This document shows positions 1-9,389 of a stretch of DNA of 64,000 bases, one piece after another. Where the stretch lies: positions 124,001 through 188,000 of the forward strand of contig NZ_CP130943.1 of the NCBI RefSeq assembly GCF_030656875.1, read 5' to 3'. The position numbers were made by a program, and so were the translations under genes. Origin of the DNA: Prescottella sp. R16 (lineage in GTDB: Bacteria; Actinomycetota; Actinomycetes; Mycobacteriales; Mycobacteriaceae). Below the pieces are notes generated by a model. That model was not told the DNA's origin. It made no database searches and saw only the letters and a list, made by a program, of their open reading frames with translations. Each line of letters starts with the position of its first letter. Positions within the stretch are counted from its first letter, which is position 1.

Positions 1-2
1 CG

Positions 3-749
3 AAACTCAAGGACGCCGGACTGGTGGTGGTGCCGTCGATCGGTGCCCGCCGGCACGCCGAGAAGGTCGCCGAGTGGGGCGTCGACGCCGTCGTCGTGCA
101 GGGCGGGGAGGGTGGCGGCCATACCGGCGCCGTCCCGACCAGCCTGCTGCTGCCGCAGGTCGTCGACGCCGTCGACATCCCGGTGATCGCCGCCGGCGGC
201 TACTTCGACGGCCGTGGGCTGGTGTCCGCGCTCGCGTACGGTGCCGACGGCATCGCGATGGGCACCCGCTTCATGCTCACCAGTGATTCGCCGGTGGCGC
301 AGTCGGTCAAGGACGTCTACCTGTCGAAGTCGGTGAACGACACCGTCGTGACGCTCGAAATCGACGGGGTGCCGCAGCGGGTGCTGCGCGCCGGGACGAT
401 CGATCAGCTCGAGTCCACGCGGGGGCCGCAGCGCATGCTGCGCGCCGTCCGTAACGCCGTTGCCTTCCAGAAGCTCTCGGGTGCCTCGTGGAAGGACATG
501 ATCCGCGAGGGACTCGAGATGAAGAAGAGTCACGAACTCGGATGGCGTCAGGTCGTCATGGCCGCGAACGCCCCGATGCTGTATCGCTCCGCACTCGTCG
601 ACGGCAACGCCGACGTCGGGGTGATGGCCACCGGCCAGGTGGTGGGGCTCATCGACGACGTCCCGAGCTGCGCCGAGCTGATCGACCGGATGGTACGGGA
701 GGCGGAGTCCGTCCTGGGCCGGCTCACTGGCACCGACGAGCGTGTCTAG
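3..749 (+). CDS. Nitronate monooxygenase / 2-nitropropane dioxygenase-family flavin oxidoreductase (5' partial)
   Basis: This is the C-terminal part of an FMN-dependent TIM-barrel enzyme. The frame is open to the left edge, so the real start lies outside the window. GGEGGGHTG is the glycine-rich segment typical of the family, and IPVIAAGGYFDGRG followed by GADGIAMGTRFM is the phosphate-binding end of the barrel. Family members oxidise nitronates or act as NAD(P)H flavin reductases. IpdC in actinobacterial steroid C/D-ring breakdown belongs here. The SDR, MaoC and acyl-CoA dehydrogenase genes that follow fit a role in CoA-ester catabolism rather than nitronate detoxification. The exact substrate is unknown. 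Confidence 0.85.
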   Translation, partial: KLKDAGLVVVPSIGARRHAEKVAEWGVDAVVVQGGEGGGHTGAVPTSLLLPQVVDAVDIPVIAAGGYFDGRGLVSALAYGADGIAMGTRFMLTSDSPVAQSVKDVYLSKSVNDTVVTLEIDGVPQRVLRAGTIDQLESTRGPQRMLRAVRNAVAFQKLSGASWKDMIREGLEMKKSHELGWRQVVMAANAPMLYRSALVDGNADVGVMATGQVVGLIDDVPSCAELIDRMVREAESVLGRLTGTDERV

Positions 750-787
750 TGCACAACCGAACTCATACTTCTACGAGGAGACATCAG

Positions 788-1663
788 ATGAACCAGCTGA
801 AGGATCGAGTGATCGTGGTGACCGGCGCCGGTCGCGGTATCGGTCGCGAGCACGCGCTGCTGGCCGCCGCCGAGGGGGCCCGGGTGGTCGTCAACGACAC
901 CGGCGCCGGTCCGGACGGCAAGGGATCGGATCCGTCACTGGCGGCGCAGGTCGCGGACGAGATCACCGCGGCCGGAGGCATTGCGGTGGTGAACACGGCG
1001 GACGTCACGACGATCGAGGGTGCCCAGAGCCTGCTCGACACCGCACTGGGCAGCTTCGGTGAGGTGCACGGGCTCGTGAACAACGCCGGCATCCTGCGAG
1101 ATCGCATGTTCGTCAACATGAGCGAGGACGAGTGGGACGACGTCATCACCGGGCAACTGCGCGGCACATTCGCGCCGTGCCGGGTGTTCGGCGCGCACTG
1201 GCGGGACCGCTCGAAGGCGGGGGATGCGGTGAAGGCGTCGATCGTGAACGTCTCGAGCACGTCCGGGCTGCTCGGCGCCGTCGGGCAGAGCAACTACGGT
1301 GCCGCCAAGGCCGGTATCGCGTCGCTCACCGTCATTCTCGCGCAGGAGTTGGAGCGTTACGGGATTCGGGCCAACGCCATCACCCCGGTGGCCCGCACCC
1401 GCATGACCGAGAACGTGCCCGGGATCAAGGACATGGTGGCCGAGCCCGCCGACCCGAACGAGTTCGATGTCTACCACCCGGGCAACGTCTCGCCCGTCGT
1501 CGCCTACCTCCTCACCGAAGCGTGCCCGGCAAACGGGTCGGTGTTCTACGCCAAGGGTGGCGAGATCCGGCAGTTCCTCGGCTGGCAGTACGGGAAGGTC
1601 CTCGACAAGGGCGCCCGCTGGACCGTCGACGAGCTCGTCCAGGAGATGAGCGGACTCGTCTGA
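788..1663 (+). CDS. Short-chain dehydrogenase/reductase (hydroxyacyl-CoA or hydroxysteroid type)
   Basis: The product is a 291-residue NAD(P)-dependent Rossmann enzyme. The cofactor motif TGAGRGIG is near residue 13, NNAG follows mid-protein, and the catalytic Ser-Tyr-Lys is visible as VSSTSG and YGAAKAG. An insertion after the first strand (VVNDTGAGPDGKGSD) resembles the dehydrogenase domain of multifunctional 17-beta-hydroxysteroid dehydrogenase type 4, which oxidises 3-hydroxyacyl-CoAs. The ATG follows GAGGAGA by a short gap. It sits 38 bases after the flavoenzyme and just before the MaoC pair, so hydration followed by oxidation of an acyl-CoA is the likely step. The substrate is inferred only. 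Confidence 0.88.
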   Translation: MNQLKDRVIVVTGAGRGIGREHALLAAAEGARVVVNDTGAGPDGKGSDPSLAAQVADEITAAGGIAVVNTADVTTIEGAQSLLDTALGSFGEVHGLVNNAGILRDRMFVNMSEDEWDDVITGQLRGTFAPCRVFGAHWRDRSKAGDAVKASIVNVSSTSGLLGAVGQSNYGAAKAGIASLTVILAQELERYGIRANAITPVARTRMTENVPGIKDMVAEPADPNEFDVYHPGNVSPVVAYLLTEACPANGSVFYAKGGEIRQFLGWQYGKVLDKGARWTVDELVQEMSGLV

Positions 1664-1695
1664 GCACGTCCCGAACCACGAGCGCAGGAGAAAAC

Positions 1696-2145
1696 ATGGC
1701 CAACGCAGCCGCCGTCGGTGTCGAGGGTGTTCCCTTCGATCTCGTCGTCGAACGAGGCAAGATCCGGGAGTTCGCGAAGGCGACCGGATCGTCCGATCCC
1801 GACTATCTCGAGCGGGAGGACGCGGTGTCCCCGCCGACGTTCCTCACCACGACCTTGCACTGGCAGCCCCCGGAGGGAAACCCCTGGAAGTCGGTGGAAC
1901 TCGACCAGAAGCGCGGTTTGCACGCCGAGCAGCAGTACGAGTTCTTCGGGCCGCCGCCCAAGGCCGGCACCCGGCTGCGGTGCACGTCGCGCATCGCCGA
2001 CGTCTACACCAAGCAGGGCCGTCGTGGTGGCGAGATGACGTTCGCGGTCATGGTCACCGATTTCGTCGACGAGACCGGCACGCTCGTGGCCCGCGCCACC
2101 ATGACCGGTGTCGAAACCGCCCGCCCCGCAACGGAGGACGCATGA
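1696..2145 (+). CDS. MaoC-like hydratase subunit, FAS1-type N-terminal dehydratase domain
   Basis: The product has 149 residues and resembles the hot-dog domain lacking the catalytic motif that partners with a MaoC hydratase in actinobacteria (compare HadA/HadC- and ChsH-type pairs). It starts with a conserved patch around IREFAKATGSSDP, then has the P-P-T-F stretch (VSPPTFLTTT). GGAG stands upstream of the ATG. Its stop overlaps the start of the next gene by four bases, which suggests coupled translation of a heteromeric enoyl-CoA hydratase. Catalytic residues are expected in the partner, not here. Confidence 0.8.
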   Translation: MANAAAVGVEGVPFDLVVERGKIREFAKATGSSDPDYLEREDAVSPPTFLTTTLHWQPPEGNPWKSVELDQKRGLHAEQQYEFFGPPPKAGTRLRCTSRIADVYTKQGRRGGEMTFAVMVTDFVDETGTLVARATMTGVETARPATEDA

Positions 2146-2549
2146 CCGTGACACTGCAGGTACCCGCACCCCGGACGGTCGGGCCGGTCACCCGCACCGA
2201 CTTCGTCCGCTACCAGGGCGCGTCGGGGGACATGAATCCGATCCACCACGACCAGACGTTCGCCGAGGCCGCCGGCTACAAGAGTCCCTTCTCGGTGGGC
2301 ATGTACCAGGCGGGGCTGCTCGCGAGCTATGCCACCGACTGGCTGGGCGCCGAGAACATCCGGTCGTTCCGGGTCCGGTTCCTCGAGCAGGTGTGGCCCG
2401 ACGACGTGCTCACCTGCTCGGCGACGGTCCTACGCGAGTACGAGGACGACGGTGTCGCCAAGATCGACCTCGAACTCGACTGCGCCCGCCAGACCGGTGG
2501 ACTCGCCGTCAAGGCGTGGGCCACCTTCGTGACGGGAGACGCCGCGTGA
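2142..2549 (+). CDS. MaoC-family (R)-hydratase, catalytic subunit
   Basis: The product has 135 residues and a single hot-dog fold. The hydratase signature is visible: D-x-N-P-I-H (GDMNPIHHD) near residue 28, preceded by FVRYQGASG. The Asp and His are the catalytic pair known in MaoC enzymes. It overlaps both the preceding MaoC-like gene (ATGA) and the following oxidoreductase (GTGA), so it belongs to a translationally coupled trio. The predicted reaction is hydration of a 2-enoyl-CoA, with product oxidised by the upstream SDR. The enoyl substrate is unknown. Confidence 0.87.
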   Translation: MTVTLQVPAPRTVGPVTRTDFVRYQGASGDMNPIHHDQTFAEAAGYKSPFSVGMYQAGLLASYATDWLGAENIRSFRVRFLEQVWPDDVLTCSATVLREYEDDGVAKIDLELDCARQTGGLAVKAWATFVTGDAA

Positions 2550-3526
2550 AGGTCCAGTTGTGCGAGGTGCTCGGCGCACCGGACGTGTTGCGGTGGACCG
2601 ACATCGACGATCCCGTCGTCGGGCCCGGTGACGTTCTCGTCGAGGTGCATGCGGCCGGGGTGAACTTCCCCGACGGGCTCATCGTGTCCGGCAACTACCA
2701 GACCGCACCGGAACTGCCGTTCGTTCCCGGCTCCGAAGCGGCCGGTGTGGTGCGGGCCGTCGGCGTCGACGTCACCGGAATCACGGTGGGGGATCGGGTT
2801 CTCGCATTCTGCGGCATGGGCGGCTACGCCGAACTCGTGTCGGTCCCGGAGAGCATGGTGTTCCCCGTCCCGGAGTCCATGTCGTTCGTCGACGCCGCCG
2901 GATTCGCGGTCACCTACGGGACGTCGTACCACGGTCTCGTCGACCGGGGCGCCCTGGCGGCGGGGGAGACCCTGCTGGTCCTCGGCGCGTCCGGTGGCGT
3001 CGGACTGACGGCCGTCGAGATCGGGAAGGTACTGGGCGCCCGCGTGATCGCCGCCGCCTCCAGCCCGGACAAGTTGGCGCTGTGCCGCGAGCACGGCGCG
3101 GACGAGGTGATCGACTACACCGCCGACGACCTGCGCGCCCGGTTGAAGGCCGTGGCCCCGGACGGTGTGAACGTCGTGTACGACCCGGTCGGTGGTGAGC
3201 ATGCTCAGACAGCTGTTCGCGCATTGAGTTGGGGTGGAAGATATCTCACCGTCGGATATGCGTCCGGTGACATTCCGAAGGTGGGCCTGAACCGGCTGCT
3301 CGTCACCGAAGGTTCGGTACACGGCGTGCTGTGGGGTGCGTGGGCTCGGCGGAACCCGGACCGTAACGCCGACAACATGCGCAACCTCTTCGACTGGTAC
3401 GACCGTGGTGCGCTGCGCCCGCACGTCGACGGCACCTATCCGCTGGCCGACGCGCCGACGGCCCTGGGTGTGGTGATGGGTAGGCGGGCCCGCGGCAAGG
3501 TCGTCCTCACGAGCGGAAGGAACTGA
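2546..3526 (+). CDS. NADPH:quinone reductase-like zinc-independent MDR oxidoreductase
   Basis: The product is a 326-residue medium-chain reductase. The N-terminal GroES-like half contains [12 protein letters not shown] and [10 protein letters not shown], and the Rossmann half contains [17 protein letters not shown]. The cysteines and histidines of zinc MDR enzymes are absent, so it is of the quinone-reductase or enoyl-reductase type. It starts at a GTG overlapping the MaoC stop. In this operon it may reduce an enoyl-CoA or a quinone-like ring intermediate. The assignment to one reaction is not possible from sequence. Confidence 0.87.
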   Translation: MKVQLCEVLGAPDVLRWTDIDDPVVGPGDVLVEVHAAGVNFPDGLIVSGNYQTAPELPFVPGSEAAGVVRAVGVDVTGITVGDRVLAFCGMGGYAELVSVPESMVFPVPESMSFVDAAGFAVTYGTSYHGLVDRGALAAGETLLVLGASGGVGLTAVEIGKVLGARVIAAASSPDKLALCREHGADEVIDYTADDLRARLKAVAPDGVNVVYDPVGGEHAQTAVRALSWGGRYLTVGYASGDIPKVGLNRLLVTEGSVHGVLWGAWARRNPDRNADNMRNLFDWYDRGALRPHVDGTYPLADAPTALGVVMGRRARGKVVLTSGRN

Positions 3527-3528
3527 CG

Positions 3529-4728
3529 GTGGACCTGTCACCGAGCCCGGAAGCCCGGGACATCATCAAGCGGCTCGAGGCGTTCATGGACGAGTACGTG
3601 TACCCGGCCGAGCCGGTGTACGCGGAGCAGCTCGAGGCGTCCGGCCCGCGCAGTCACGTGCTGCCGGCGGTCGTCGAGGATCTCAAGGCCGAGGCCCGCC
3701 GGCAGGGCATGTGGAACCTCTTCCTGCCCGCCCTGTCCGGGCTCACCCACCTCGACTACGCGCACATCGCCGAGGTCACCGGCCGCTCGCCGTACATCGC
3801 ACCGGAGGCGCTCAACTGTTCGGCCCCGTCGACCGGCAACATGGAGATCCTGCACATGTTCGGCACGCCCGAACAGAAGGAGCGGTGGCTCGAACCGCTG
3901 CTCGACGGCCGGATCCGGTCCGGCTTCTCCATGACCGAACCGGACGTCGCGTCGTCGGACGCCCGGAACATCTCGACGTCCATCGTGCGCGACGGCGACG
4001 AGTACGTGATCAACGGTCGGAAGTGGTGGACCACCGGTGCTGCGGACCCGCGCTGCGAGATCCTCGTGCTGATGGGCAAGACCGATCCCGACGCCGCCCC
4101 GCACCGGCAGCAGTCGATGATCCTCGTCCCCGTCGACACCCCGGGCGTCGAGATCATCCGGTCGCTGCCGATCTTCGGCTACCACGACCAGCAGGGGCAC
4201 GCCGAGATCCAGTTCACCGACGTCCGGGTGCCGGTCACCAACATGCTCGCCGGAGAGGGCGAAGGATTCGCGATCGCCCAGGCACGCCTCGGGCCGGGCC
4301 GTATCCATCACGCGATGCGGTGCATCGGCATGGCCGAGCGCGGGCTGGAACTGATGGTGCGGCGCACGATGGCACGCAACGCCTTCGGCGGTCCGATCTC
4401 GGATCAGGGTGTGGTTCGCACCTGGATCGCGGAGTCGCGCATGGAGATCGAGCAGGCGCGCCTGCTGGTGCTCAAGACCGCCTGGATGATCGACCGGGTC
4501 GGCGCCAAGGGCGCGCAGATCGAGATCGCCGCGGTGAAGGTGATCGGTCCGCGTGTCGCCCGGTCCGTCCTGAACCGGGCCATCCAGTGCCACGGCGGCG
4601 GCGGCGTCACCGACGACTATCCGATCGCCCGCATGTGGGCCAGCGCCCGCATCCTCGGCATCGCCGACGGACCCGACGAGGTGCACATCCGCAGTGTGGC
4701 GCGGCAGGAGTTGAGGAAGTACCGGTAA
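3529..4728 (+). CDS. Acyl-CoA dehydrogenase (ACAD10/11-like)
   Basis: The product has 399 residues, the normal length for the family. FAD-contact motifs are visible: [15 protein letters not shown] and the KWWTTGA segment, then a C-terminal helical domain with [18 protein letters not shown]. It would introduce the alpha,beta double bond into an acyl-CoA, passing electrons to ETF. The start is GTG, two bases after the preceding stop. The ACAD10/11-like subfamily often acts on 4-hydroxy or bulky acyl-CoAs, so a branched or ring-derived substrate is plausible but not shown. Confidence 0.9.
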   Translation: MDLSPSPEARDIIKRLEAFMDEYVYPAEPVYAEQLEASGPRSHVLPAVVEDLKAEARRQGMWNLFLPALSGLTHLDYAHIAEVTGRSPYIAPEALNCSAPSTGNMEILHMFGTPEQKERWLEPLLDGRIRSGFSMTEPDVASSDARNISTSIVRDGDEYVINGRKWWTTGAADPRCEILVLMGKTDPDAAPHRQQSMILVPVDTPGVEIIRSLPIFGYHDQQGHAEIQFTDVRVPVTNMLAGEGEGFAIAQARLGPGRIHHAMRCIGMAERGLELMVRRTMARNAFGGPISDQGVVRTWIAESRMEIEQARLLVLKTAWMIDRVGAKGAQIEIAAVKVIGPRVARSVLNRAIQCHGGGGVTDDYPIARMWASARILGIADGPDEVHIRSVARQELRKYR

Positions 4729-4761
4729 CGCATCCATGAACTGCCTGTCGGAAGGTGGAGT

Positions 4762-5964
4762 ATGCGGAAGAAGTACGTTGTACGGATCGGAACAATCGCT
4801 GCGGCAACGCTTCTCGTAGGAGGATGCTCGGCAGTATCGGAACCTGCCCCCGATACGATCGTCATCGGACTGGACGAGGATTCCACCGGACCGGGTGCCT
4901 CGTACAGCGTCATCGTGGGAGACACGGTCCGGGCCGCGGTCGCCGACATCAATGCGAACGGCGGTGTGAACGGCCGGCGCATCGTCCTCGAGGTCGGGAA
5001 CGACGAGAGCGACCCCACCAAGACGCCGTCGGTGATCCGTCGCATGATCGACAAGGGCGCCAGCGCCGTCGTCCTCGCAACCGGAAGCGGTTCGGTGATG
5101 CAGGCGAAGTCGGTGCTGCAGCGCTCCGGAATACCCGGCATCTCACCGAACGTGCTGGTGGACAGCTTCGCCAAGCCCCCGGACGAACAGTACTCGTTCA
5201 TGGTCGCAAATTCGTTGTCGCAGTACGCCGAGGTCTACTGCGGTGCGTTCACCGCCGAGAAGTACCGCACGATCGCAGTTCTGGCCGATTCCAGCGCCGC
5301 GATCGACGGGGTCATGGCGACACTCGCGCCGCCACTGCGCGACTGCGTCGACATCACCACCACCGAGAAGGTCGACGTCGACGCCGCCGACCTGACCGCG
5401 CAGGTCTCGCGACTGCTCGAGACGAAGCCGGACGCCGTGCTGGTGGCCAGCGTCGGCGGGCACGTCGAGATCCTCGCCCACGACACCCTGCACAGGCTCT
5501 CCCCGGAACTGCCACGGTTCTCGTTGGCGTCCATCGGAAATCAGCCCAAGTCGTGGGCGCTCGCCGACAGCGGGTCACTCGACGGAATGGTGTTCATGGG
5601 TAGCCTGACATACGAGAATCCGCGCACCCGTGAGCTCGCGAGCCTGGTGCAGTCGGTGAAAGGACCGGACTACGAGCCCACCGCCTACGACGCCCAGGCC
5701 CTCGACACCGTGCGCCTGCTGCAAGCGGCGCTCGAGACGGTGGACGACCCCCACGATCGTGGGGCGGTCCGCGACGCACTCGAGAACGTCCGGGGACTGC
5801 CGTCCTCGTTCGGGCAGCCGGCGCTGACCCTGTCGTACGGGCCGGACGACCATCTCGCCGCGGACAGCCTGTGCGGGCTCGTCCTCATGGAGTTCGGGCC
5901 GGAGAACACGCCGGCGGGTCCGTGGAGTTCGTACCAGCCGCCGTGTACCGGGGAGGTTCAGTGA
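4762..5964 (+). CDS. Liv-type ABC transporter substrate-binding lipoprotein
   Basis: The product is a 400-residue type-I periplasmic binding protein of the branched-chain amino acid / aromatic acid family. A lysine-arginine N-terminus, a hydrophobic stretch and the lipobox LVGGC near residue 20 mark it as membrane-anchored. The fold is recognisable from IVIGLDEDSTGPGASYS at the start and the internal DINANGGVNGR motif. Two permeases, two ATPases and a CoA ligase follow. Together with the catabolic genes upstream this suggests uptake of a carboxylic acid rather than an amino acid. A GGAAGGTGGAG stretch precedes the ATG. Confidence 0.88.
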   Translation: MRKKYVVRIGTIAAATLLVGGCSAVSEPAPDTIVIGLDEDSTGPGASYSVIVGDTVRAAVADINANGGVNGRRIVLEVGNDESDPTKTPSVIRRMIDKGASAVVLATGSGSVMQAKSVLQRSGIPGISPNVLVDSFAKPPDEQYSFMVANSLSQYAEVYCGAFTAEKYRTIAVLADSSAAIDGVMATLAPPLRDCVDITTTEKVDVDAADLTAQVSRLLETKPDAVLVASVGGHVEILAHDTLHRLSPELPRFSLASIGNQPKSWALADSGSLDGMVFMGSLTYENPRTRELASLVQSVKGPDYEPTAYDAQALDTVRLLQAALETVDDPHDRGAVRDALENVRGLPSSFGQPALTLSYGPDDHLAADSLCGLVLMEFGPENTPAGPWSSYQPPCTGEVQ

Positions 5965-6836
5965 GCAACGCACAACTGTGGGTAGCGGCCGTCGAGATCG
6001 GCTCCTTCTTCGCGCTCATCGCGCTGGCCATGTATCTCGTCGTCATCGGAACCGACTTCTTCAACTTCGCGATGGGGCCGTACGCGATGGCGGCGGCGAT
6101 CGCGACCAGCTGGCTCGTCGTCGAGCACGGAACGACGGTGTGGATCGCGGTGGCGGCCGGCGTGGCCCTGGCCGTCGTCCTGTCCCTCGCCACCGAGCTG
6201 CTGGTCGTCCGTCCGGTGCAGCATCGGTCCGGACGTGGTGAGCTGCCCGCCCTCGTCGCCGTCACCGCCGTGCTCTTCGCGGTGCAGCAGCTCGCCGGCA
6301 CCGTGTTCGGACGGACACCGCTCCCCGGTGTCAGCGTGTTCGACATCGGCCCGTTCGAACTGTTCGGGGTGACCGTGAGCGGCACCACCGTCACGCTGGT
6401 GGTCGGTGCCGTGATCGTGTTCGTCGCGACGGCCTGGTGGTTACGGGCGTCCTCGACCGGGCGGCTGCTGCGCGCGGTCGGCGACAACCCGGAGGCGGCC
6501 CGCATCCTCGGGCTGCCGGTCGCCCGGATCCGGGTGGTGGCGTTCGTCGTCGCCGGTCTGATCGCCGCGGTCGCGGGAATCCTGTTCGCGCCCAAGTCCG
6601 GTGTGCAGTTCACCAGTGGCCTGTCGTGGACGCTCACCGCATTCCTGGCACTCGTGATCGGTGGAACCGGCCGAGCCTGGGCACCGCTGGTGGGTGGGCT
6701 GCTCCTCGGATTCGCCCAGGTCTTCGCCCCCTACTACTTCGGTGCGAGCGCCGCGCAGACTGCGATTCTCGTCATCGCGCTCGTGTTCTTCGCCTTCCGT
6801 CCGGAAGGCCTGATCACCCGAAAGGTGCGTGTGTGA
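5961..6836 (+). CDS. Liv-type ABC transporter permease (LivH-like)
   Basis: The product is a 291-residue inner-membrane permease with about eight hydrophobic segments. It has the conserved family segment RLLRAVGDNPEAARILGLPV, the cytoplasmic coupling loop that contacts the ATPases. It starts at a GTG overlapping the binding-protein stop by four bases, and its stop overlaps the second permease by one base. It should form the heteromeric channel with the next gene. Confidence 0.9.
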   Translation: MSNAQLWVAAVEIGSFFALIALAMYLVVIGTDFFNFAMGPYAMAAAIATSWLVVEHGTTVWIAVAAGVALAVVLSLATELLVVRPVQHRSGRGELPALVAVTAVLFAVQQLAGTVFGRTPLPGVSVFDIGPFELFGVTVSGTTVTLVVGAVIVFVATAWWLRASSTGRLLRAVGDNPEAARILGLPVARIRVVAFVVAGLIAAVAGILFAPKSGVQFTSGLSWTLTAFLALVIGGTGRAWAPLVGGLLLGFAQVFAPYYFGASAAQTAILVIALVFFAFRPEGLITRKVRV

Positions 6837-7882
6837 TGGCTGTTTCGACGCCCGAGGCCGCGCTCGCGGTCCCGTCCCGGACCCGCCGACCGGTCCGGGG
6901 CGCGCGCGGTGTGCAGGAGTTCGGCATCACTGTCGTCGTGGTCGCGGCGGCCCTGCTCTGGGTGGGACCGAGCCTGTACCGTCAGGACCTCGTGTTCCTC
7001 GCCGCCATGTACGGGCTGGTGGCGCTAGGCATGTACGTGCCGTTCGTTCTCGCCGGGTCGATGTCCATGGCATACAGCGCCTATGCGGCGATCGGTGCGT
7101 ACGCGGTGGCCCTCGTCGCCAAGCACACCGGCTGGTCGATGTGGTGGGGGTGGCTCGCCGGCGCGGTCGTCGCGGCACTGGTGGCGCTGCTGCTGGGCCT
7201 GGTCACCCAGCGGTTGTCCGGGTTCTATCTCGCGGCCGTCACCCTTCTGTTCAGCCTCGCCTTCAAGTACTGGGTCGTCGACGCCCGATCGATCACCGGC
7301 GGTGCCGGCGGCATCACCCGAATTCCACCGGTCTCGGTGTTCGGCTGGGAGCCACCCGGGCTGGTCCTCGTCGCAGCCGCCGTCGTATTCGTGTGCGTCG
7401 TAGCGGTTCTCGTCGATCGGTTGCGGAAGTCCGTCTGGGGCATCACGTTGCAGGTGTCACGCGAGAGCGAGGACGCGGTGCGGGTAGCCGGGGTGAAACC
7501 GGCACATCTGCGGATGGTCGCGCTCGCGATCGGGGCCGCGATCGCCGCGTTCGGCGGGTCGCTGTTCGTGGGATCGGTACAGGCCGTCACGCCCGAGACA
7601 CTCACCCTGAACCTCGTGTTCCTGGCGATCTTCATGCCGATCATCGGCGGCCGGGGAACGGCGTGGGGTGCCCCGCTCGGCGCCGTCGTCGTCGTTGCGG
7701 TGACCCTGAACATGCCCGGCTACCGGGGCAGCGGCGAGCTGCTCCTGGCGCTGGCGGTCCTGCTCATCATCATCGTCGCTCCCGGCGGCCTGATCGGGTA
7801 TGCGCAGTGGTGCGGAACCCGGATCCGTTCCCTGTGGTCCGCACGCCGCACGCCGTCCTCCGCGAAAGGAGCCGACCGATGA
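6836..7882 (+). CDS. Liv-type ABC transporter permease (LivM-like)
   Basis: The product is a 348-residue polytopic membrane protein. Its coupling loop reads ESEDAVRVAGVKPAHLRM, and the central GLVTQRLSGFYLAAVTLLFS segment is typical of LivM. A roughly 30-residue cytoplasmic N-terminus precedes the first membrane helix. It overlaps LivH by one base and the ATPase by four. It pairs with the preceding permease to form the transmembrane pathway. Confidence 0.9.
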   Translation: MAVSTPEAALAVPSRTRRPVRGARGVQEFGITVVVVAAALLWVGPSLYRQDLVFLAAMYGLVALGMYVPFVLAGSMSMAYSAYAAIGAYAVALVAKHTGWSMWWGWLAGAVVAALVALLLGLVTQRLSGFYLAAVTLLFSLAFKYWVVDARSITGGAGGITRIPPVSVFGWEPPGLVLVAAAVVFVCVVAVLVDRLRKSVWGITLQVSRESEDAVRVAGVKPAHLRMVALAIGAAIAAFGGSLFVGSVQAVTPETLTLNLVFLAIFMPIIGGRGTAWGAPLGAVVVVAVTLNMPGYRGSGELLLALAVLLIIIVAPGGLIGYAQWCGTRIRSLWSARRTPSSAKGADR

Positions 7883-8658
7883 CCGCGCCCACGGCGACAG
7901 AGCCGTTGCTCGAGGTCCGGGGACTGTCGAAGTCCTACGGTGGGGTCCGAGCCGTGCGGGACGTCTCGTTCGGTGTCGGCGCCGGTGAGGTCGTGGCCCT
8001 CGTCGGACCGAACGGTGCCGGCAAGACGACCCTGATCGACATCGTCTTCGGCACCCAGCGGGCCGATGCCGGCGAGATCCGACTCCTCGGACGCACCGTG
8101 ACCGGGGCGGCCGAGCACCGGGCGCGGCAGGGACTCGCCAGAACGTTCCAGCACCCGCAGGTCGCACTGGAGTTGACGGCTCTCGAGAACATCGTCCCGG
8201 GACTGCACGGACGCGCGATCGGATCGTTCCCGGCGGCGTGGAGGTGGGCGTGGCGAGGACTGTTCCGACACCCCGGTGCCACGATCGATCGGGCGGCCGC
8301 GATCGCAGCCCGATACGGCATCGCCGACACGACGGTGCCGTGCGGTGATCTGAGCCTGGGTACGCGGAGACTCGTGGAGGTGGCTCGCGCGATGGCGAGC
8401 GAACCGGCGGTCCTGCTCCTCGACGAACCGTTCGCCAGCGGCGATCCGGAGAGCATCGAGGCCGTCGTCGGTGCGGTCCGCACCATCCAGGAGGCCGGCA
8501 ACGGGGTGGTCCTCGTCGACCACAACGTCGACCTGGTCCGGGAACTCGCGACGCACGTCGTGCTGCTGAATTTCGGCGAGGTCGCCTTCACCGGGCCGCC
8601 GGACGCGTGCATGAGCAGCCCGGCGATGCGCGAAGTGTACTTCGGGGAAGGGGCGTGA
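7879..8658 (+). CDS. Liv-type ABC transporter ATP-binding protein (LivG-like)
   Basis: The product is a 259-residue nucleotide-binding subunit. Walker A is GPNGAGKTT near residue 46, the signature region is unusual (CGDLSLGTRRLVEVARAM instead of a clean LSGGQ), Walker B is VLLLDEPF, and a LivG-type histidine is visible in LVDHNVDLV. The signature LSLGTRR is a common LivG variant. It is translated from an ATG overlapping livM. Confidence 0.9.
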   Translation: MTAPTATEPLLEVRGLSKSYGGVRAVRDVSFGVGAGEVVALVGPNGAGKTTLIDIVFGTQRADAGEIRLLGRTVTGAAEHRARQGLARTFQHPQVALELTALENIVPGLHGRAIGSFPAAWRWAWRGLFRHPGATIDRAAAIAARYGIADTTVPCGDLSLGTRRLVEVARAMASEPAVLLLDEPFASGDPESIEAVVGAVRTIQEAGNGVVLVDHNVDLVRELATHVVLLNFGEVAFTGPPDACMSSPAMREVYFGEGA

Positions 8659-8662
8659 CGGC

Positions 8663-9382
8663 ATGCTGCACGTACAGGACATGACCGTGCGGTACGGCTC
8701 GGCCGTCGCGGTGTCCTCGGTGTCGCTCGACACCGAATCGGGCTGTGTGACAGCGGTAGTCGGCCCGAACGGGGCCGGGAAGAGCAGCTTCTTCTCCGGT
8801 GTGTACGGGGCGATCCGGTCCACGGGAACCGTCCACCTCGACGGTACGGACATCAGCCGGGAATCCGCGATGGCGCGGGGCCGACGCGGATTCGCCTATG
8901 TCCCACAGGGGCGTCAACTGTTCATGAAGATGTCCGTCGTCGAGAACCTCATGGTCGGCGCCGACCTCCTCGGGCTCCCCAAGACCGCGGTCGACGCCTC
9001 GCTGGACAGGTTCCCCGTCCTCCGCGAGCGCGCCGGCCGGTTTGCGGGCGTCCTCAGCGGCGGTGAACAACAGATGCTCGTCCTGGCCCGCGCCCTGCTC
9101 ACCGAACCGAAGGTGCTGCTGCTCGACGAGATGACCACCGGACTCGCCCCGAAGATCGTCGCGGGTCTGCGGGACACGGTGCGCGACCTGGCGGCGTCCG
9201 GTGTCGCCGTCCTGATCGCCGAACCGTCGCTCACCGCCCTGAAATCGATCGTGGACCGCGGATACGTGATGCAGCGCGGCCGCATCGTCGCCGAGTGCGC
9301 CGATGCCGACGAACTCGACCGGGAGTACCGCCGATCGATGGGTATCACCGAGGCGATCATCGACGCGGCAGCACAGGAATGA
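8663..9382 (+). CDS. Liv-type ABC transporter ATP-binding protein (LivF-like)
   Basis: The product is a 239-residue second ATPase. Walker A is GPNGAGKSS near residue 35, the Q-loop region is YVPQGRQLF, the signature is LSGGEQQ, and Walker B is VLLLDEMT. It completes the five-part importer. Only four bases separate it from livG and seven from the CoA ligase, so the whole set is one transcript. Confidence 0.9.
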   Translation: MLHVQDMTVRYGSAVAVSSVSLDTESGCVTAVVGPNGAGKSSFFSGVYGAIRSTGTVHLDGTDISRESAMARGRRGFAYVPQGRQLFMKMSVVENLMVGADLLGLPKTAVDASLDRFPVLRERAGRFAGVLSGGEQQMLVLARALLTEPKVLLLDEMTTGLAPKIVAGLRDTVRDLAASGVAVLIAEPSLTALKSIVDRGYVMQRGRIVAECADADELDREYRRSMGITEAIIDAAAQE

Positions 9383-9389
9383 GGCGACC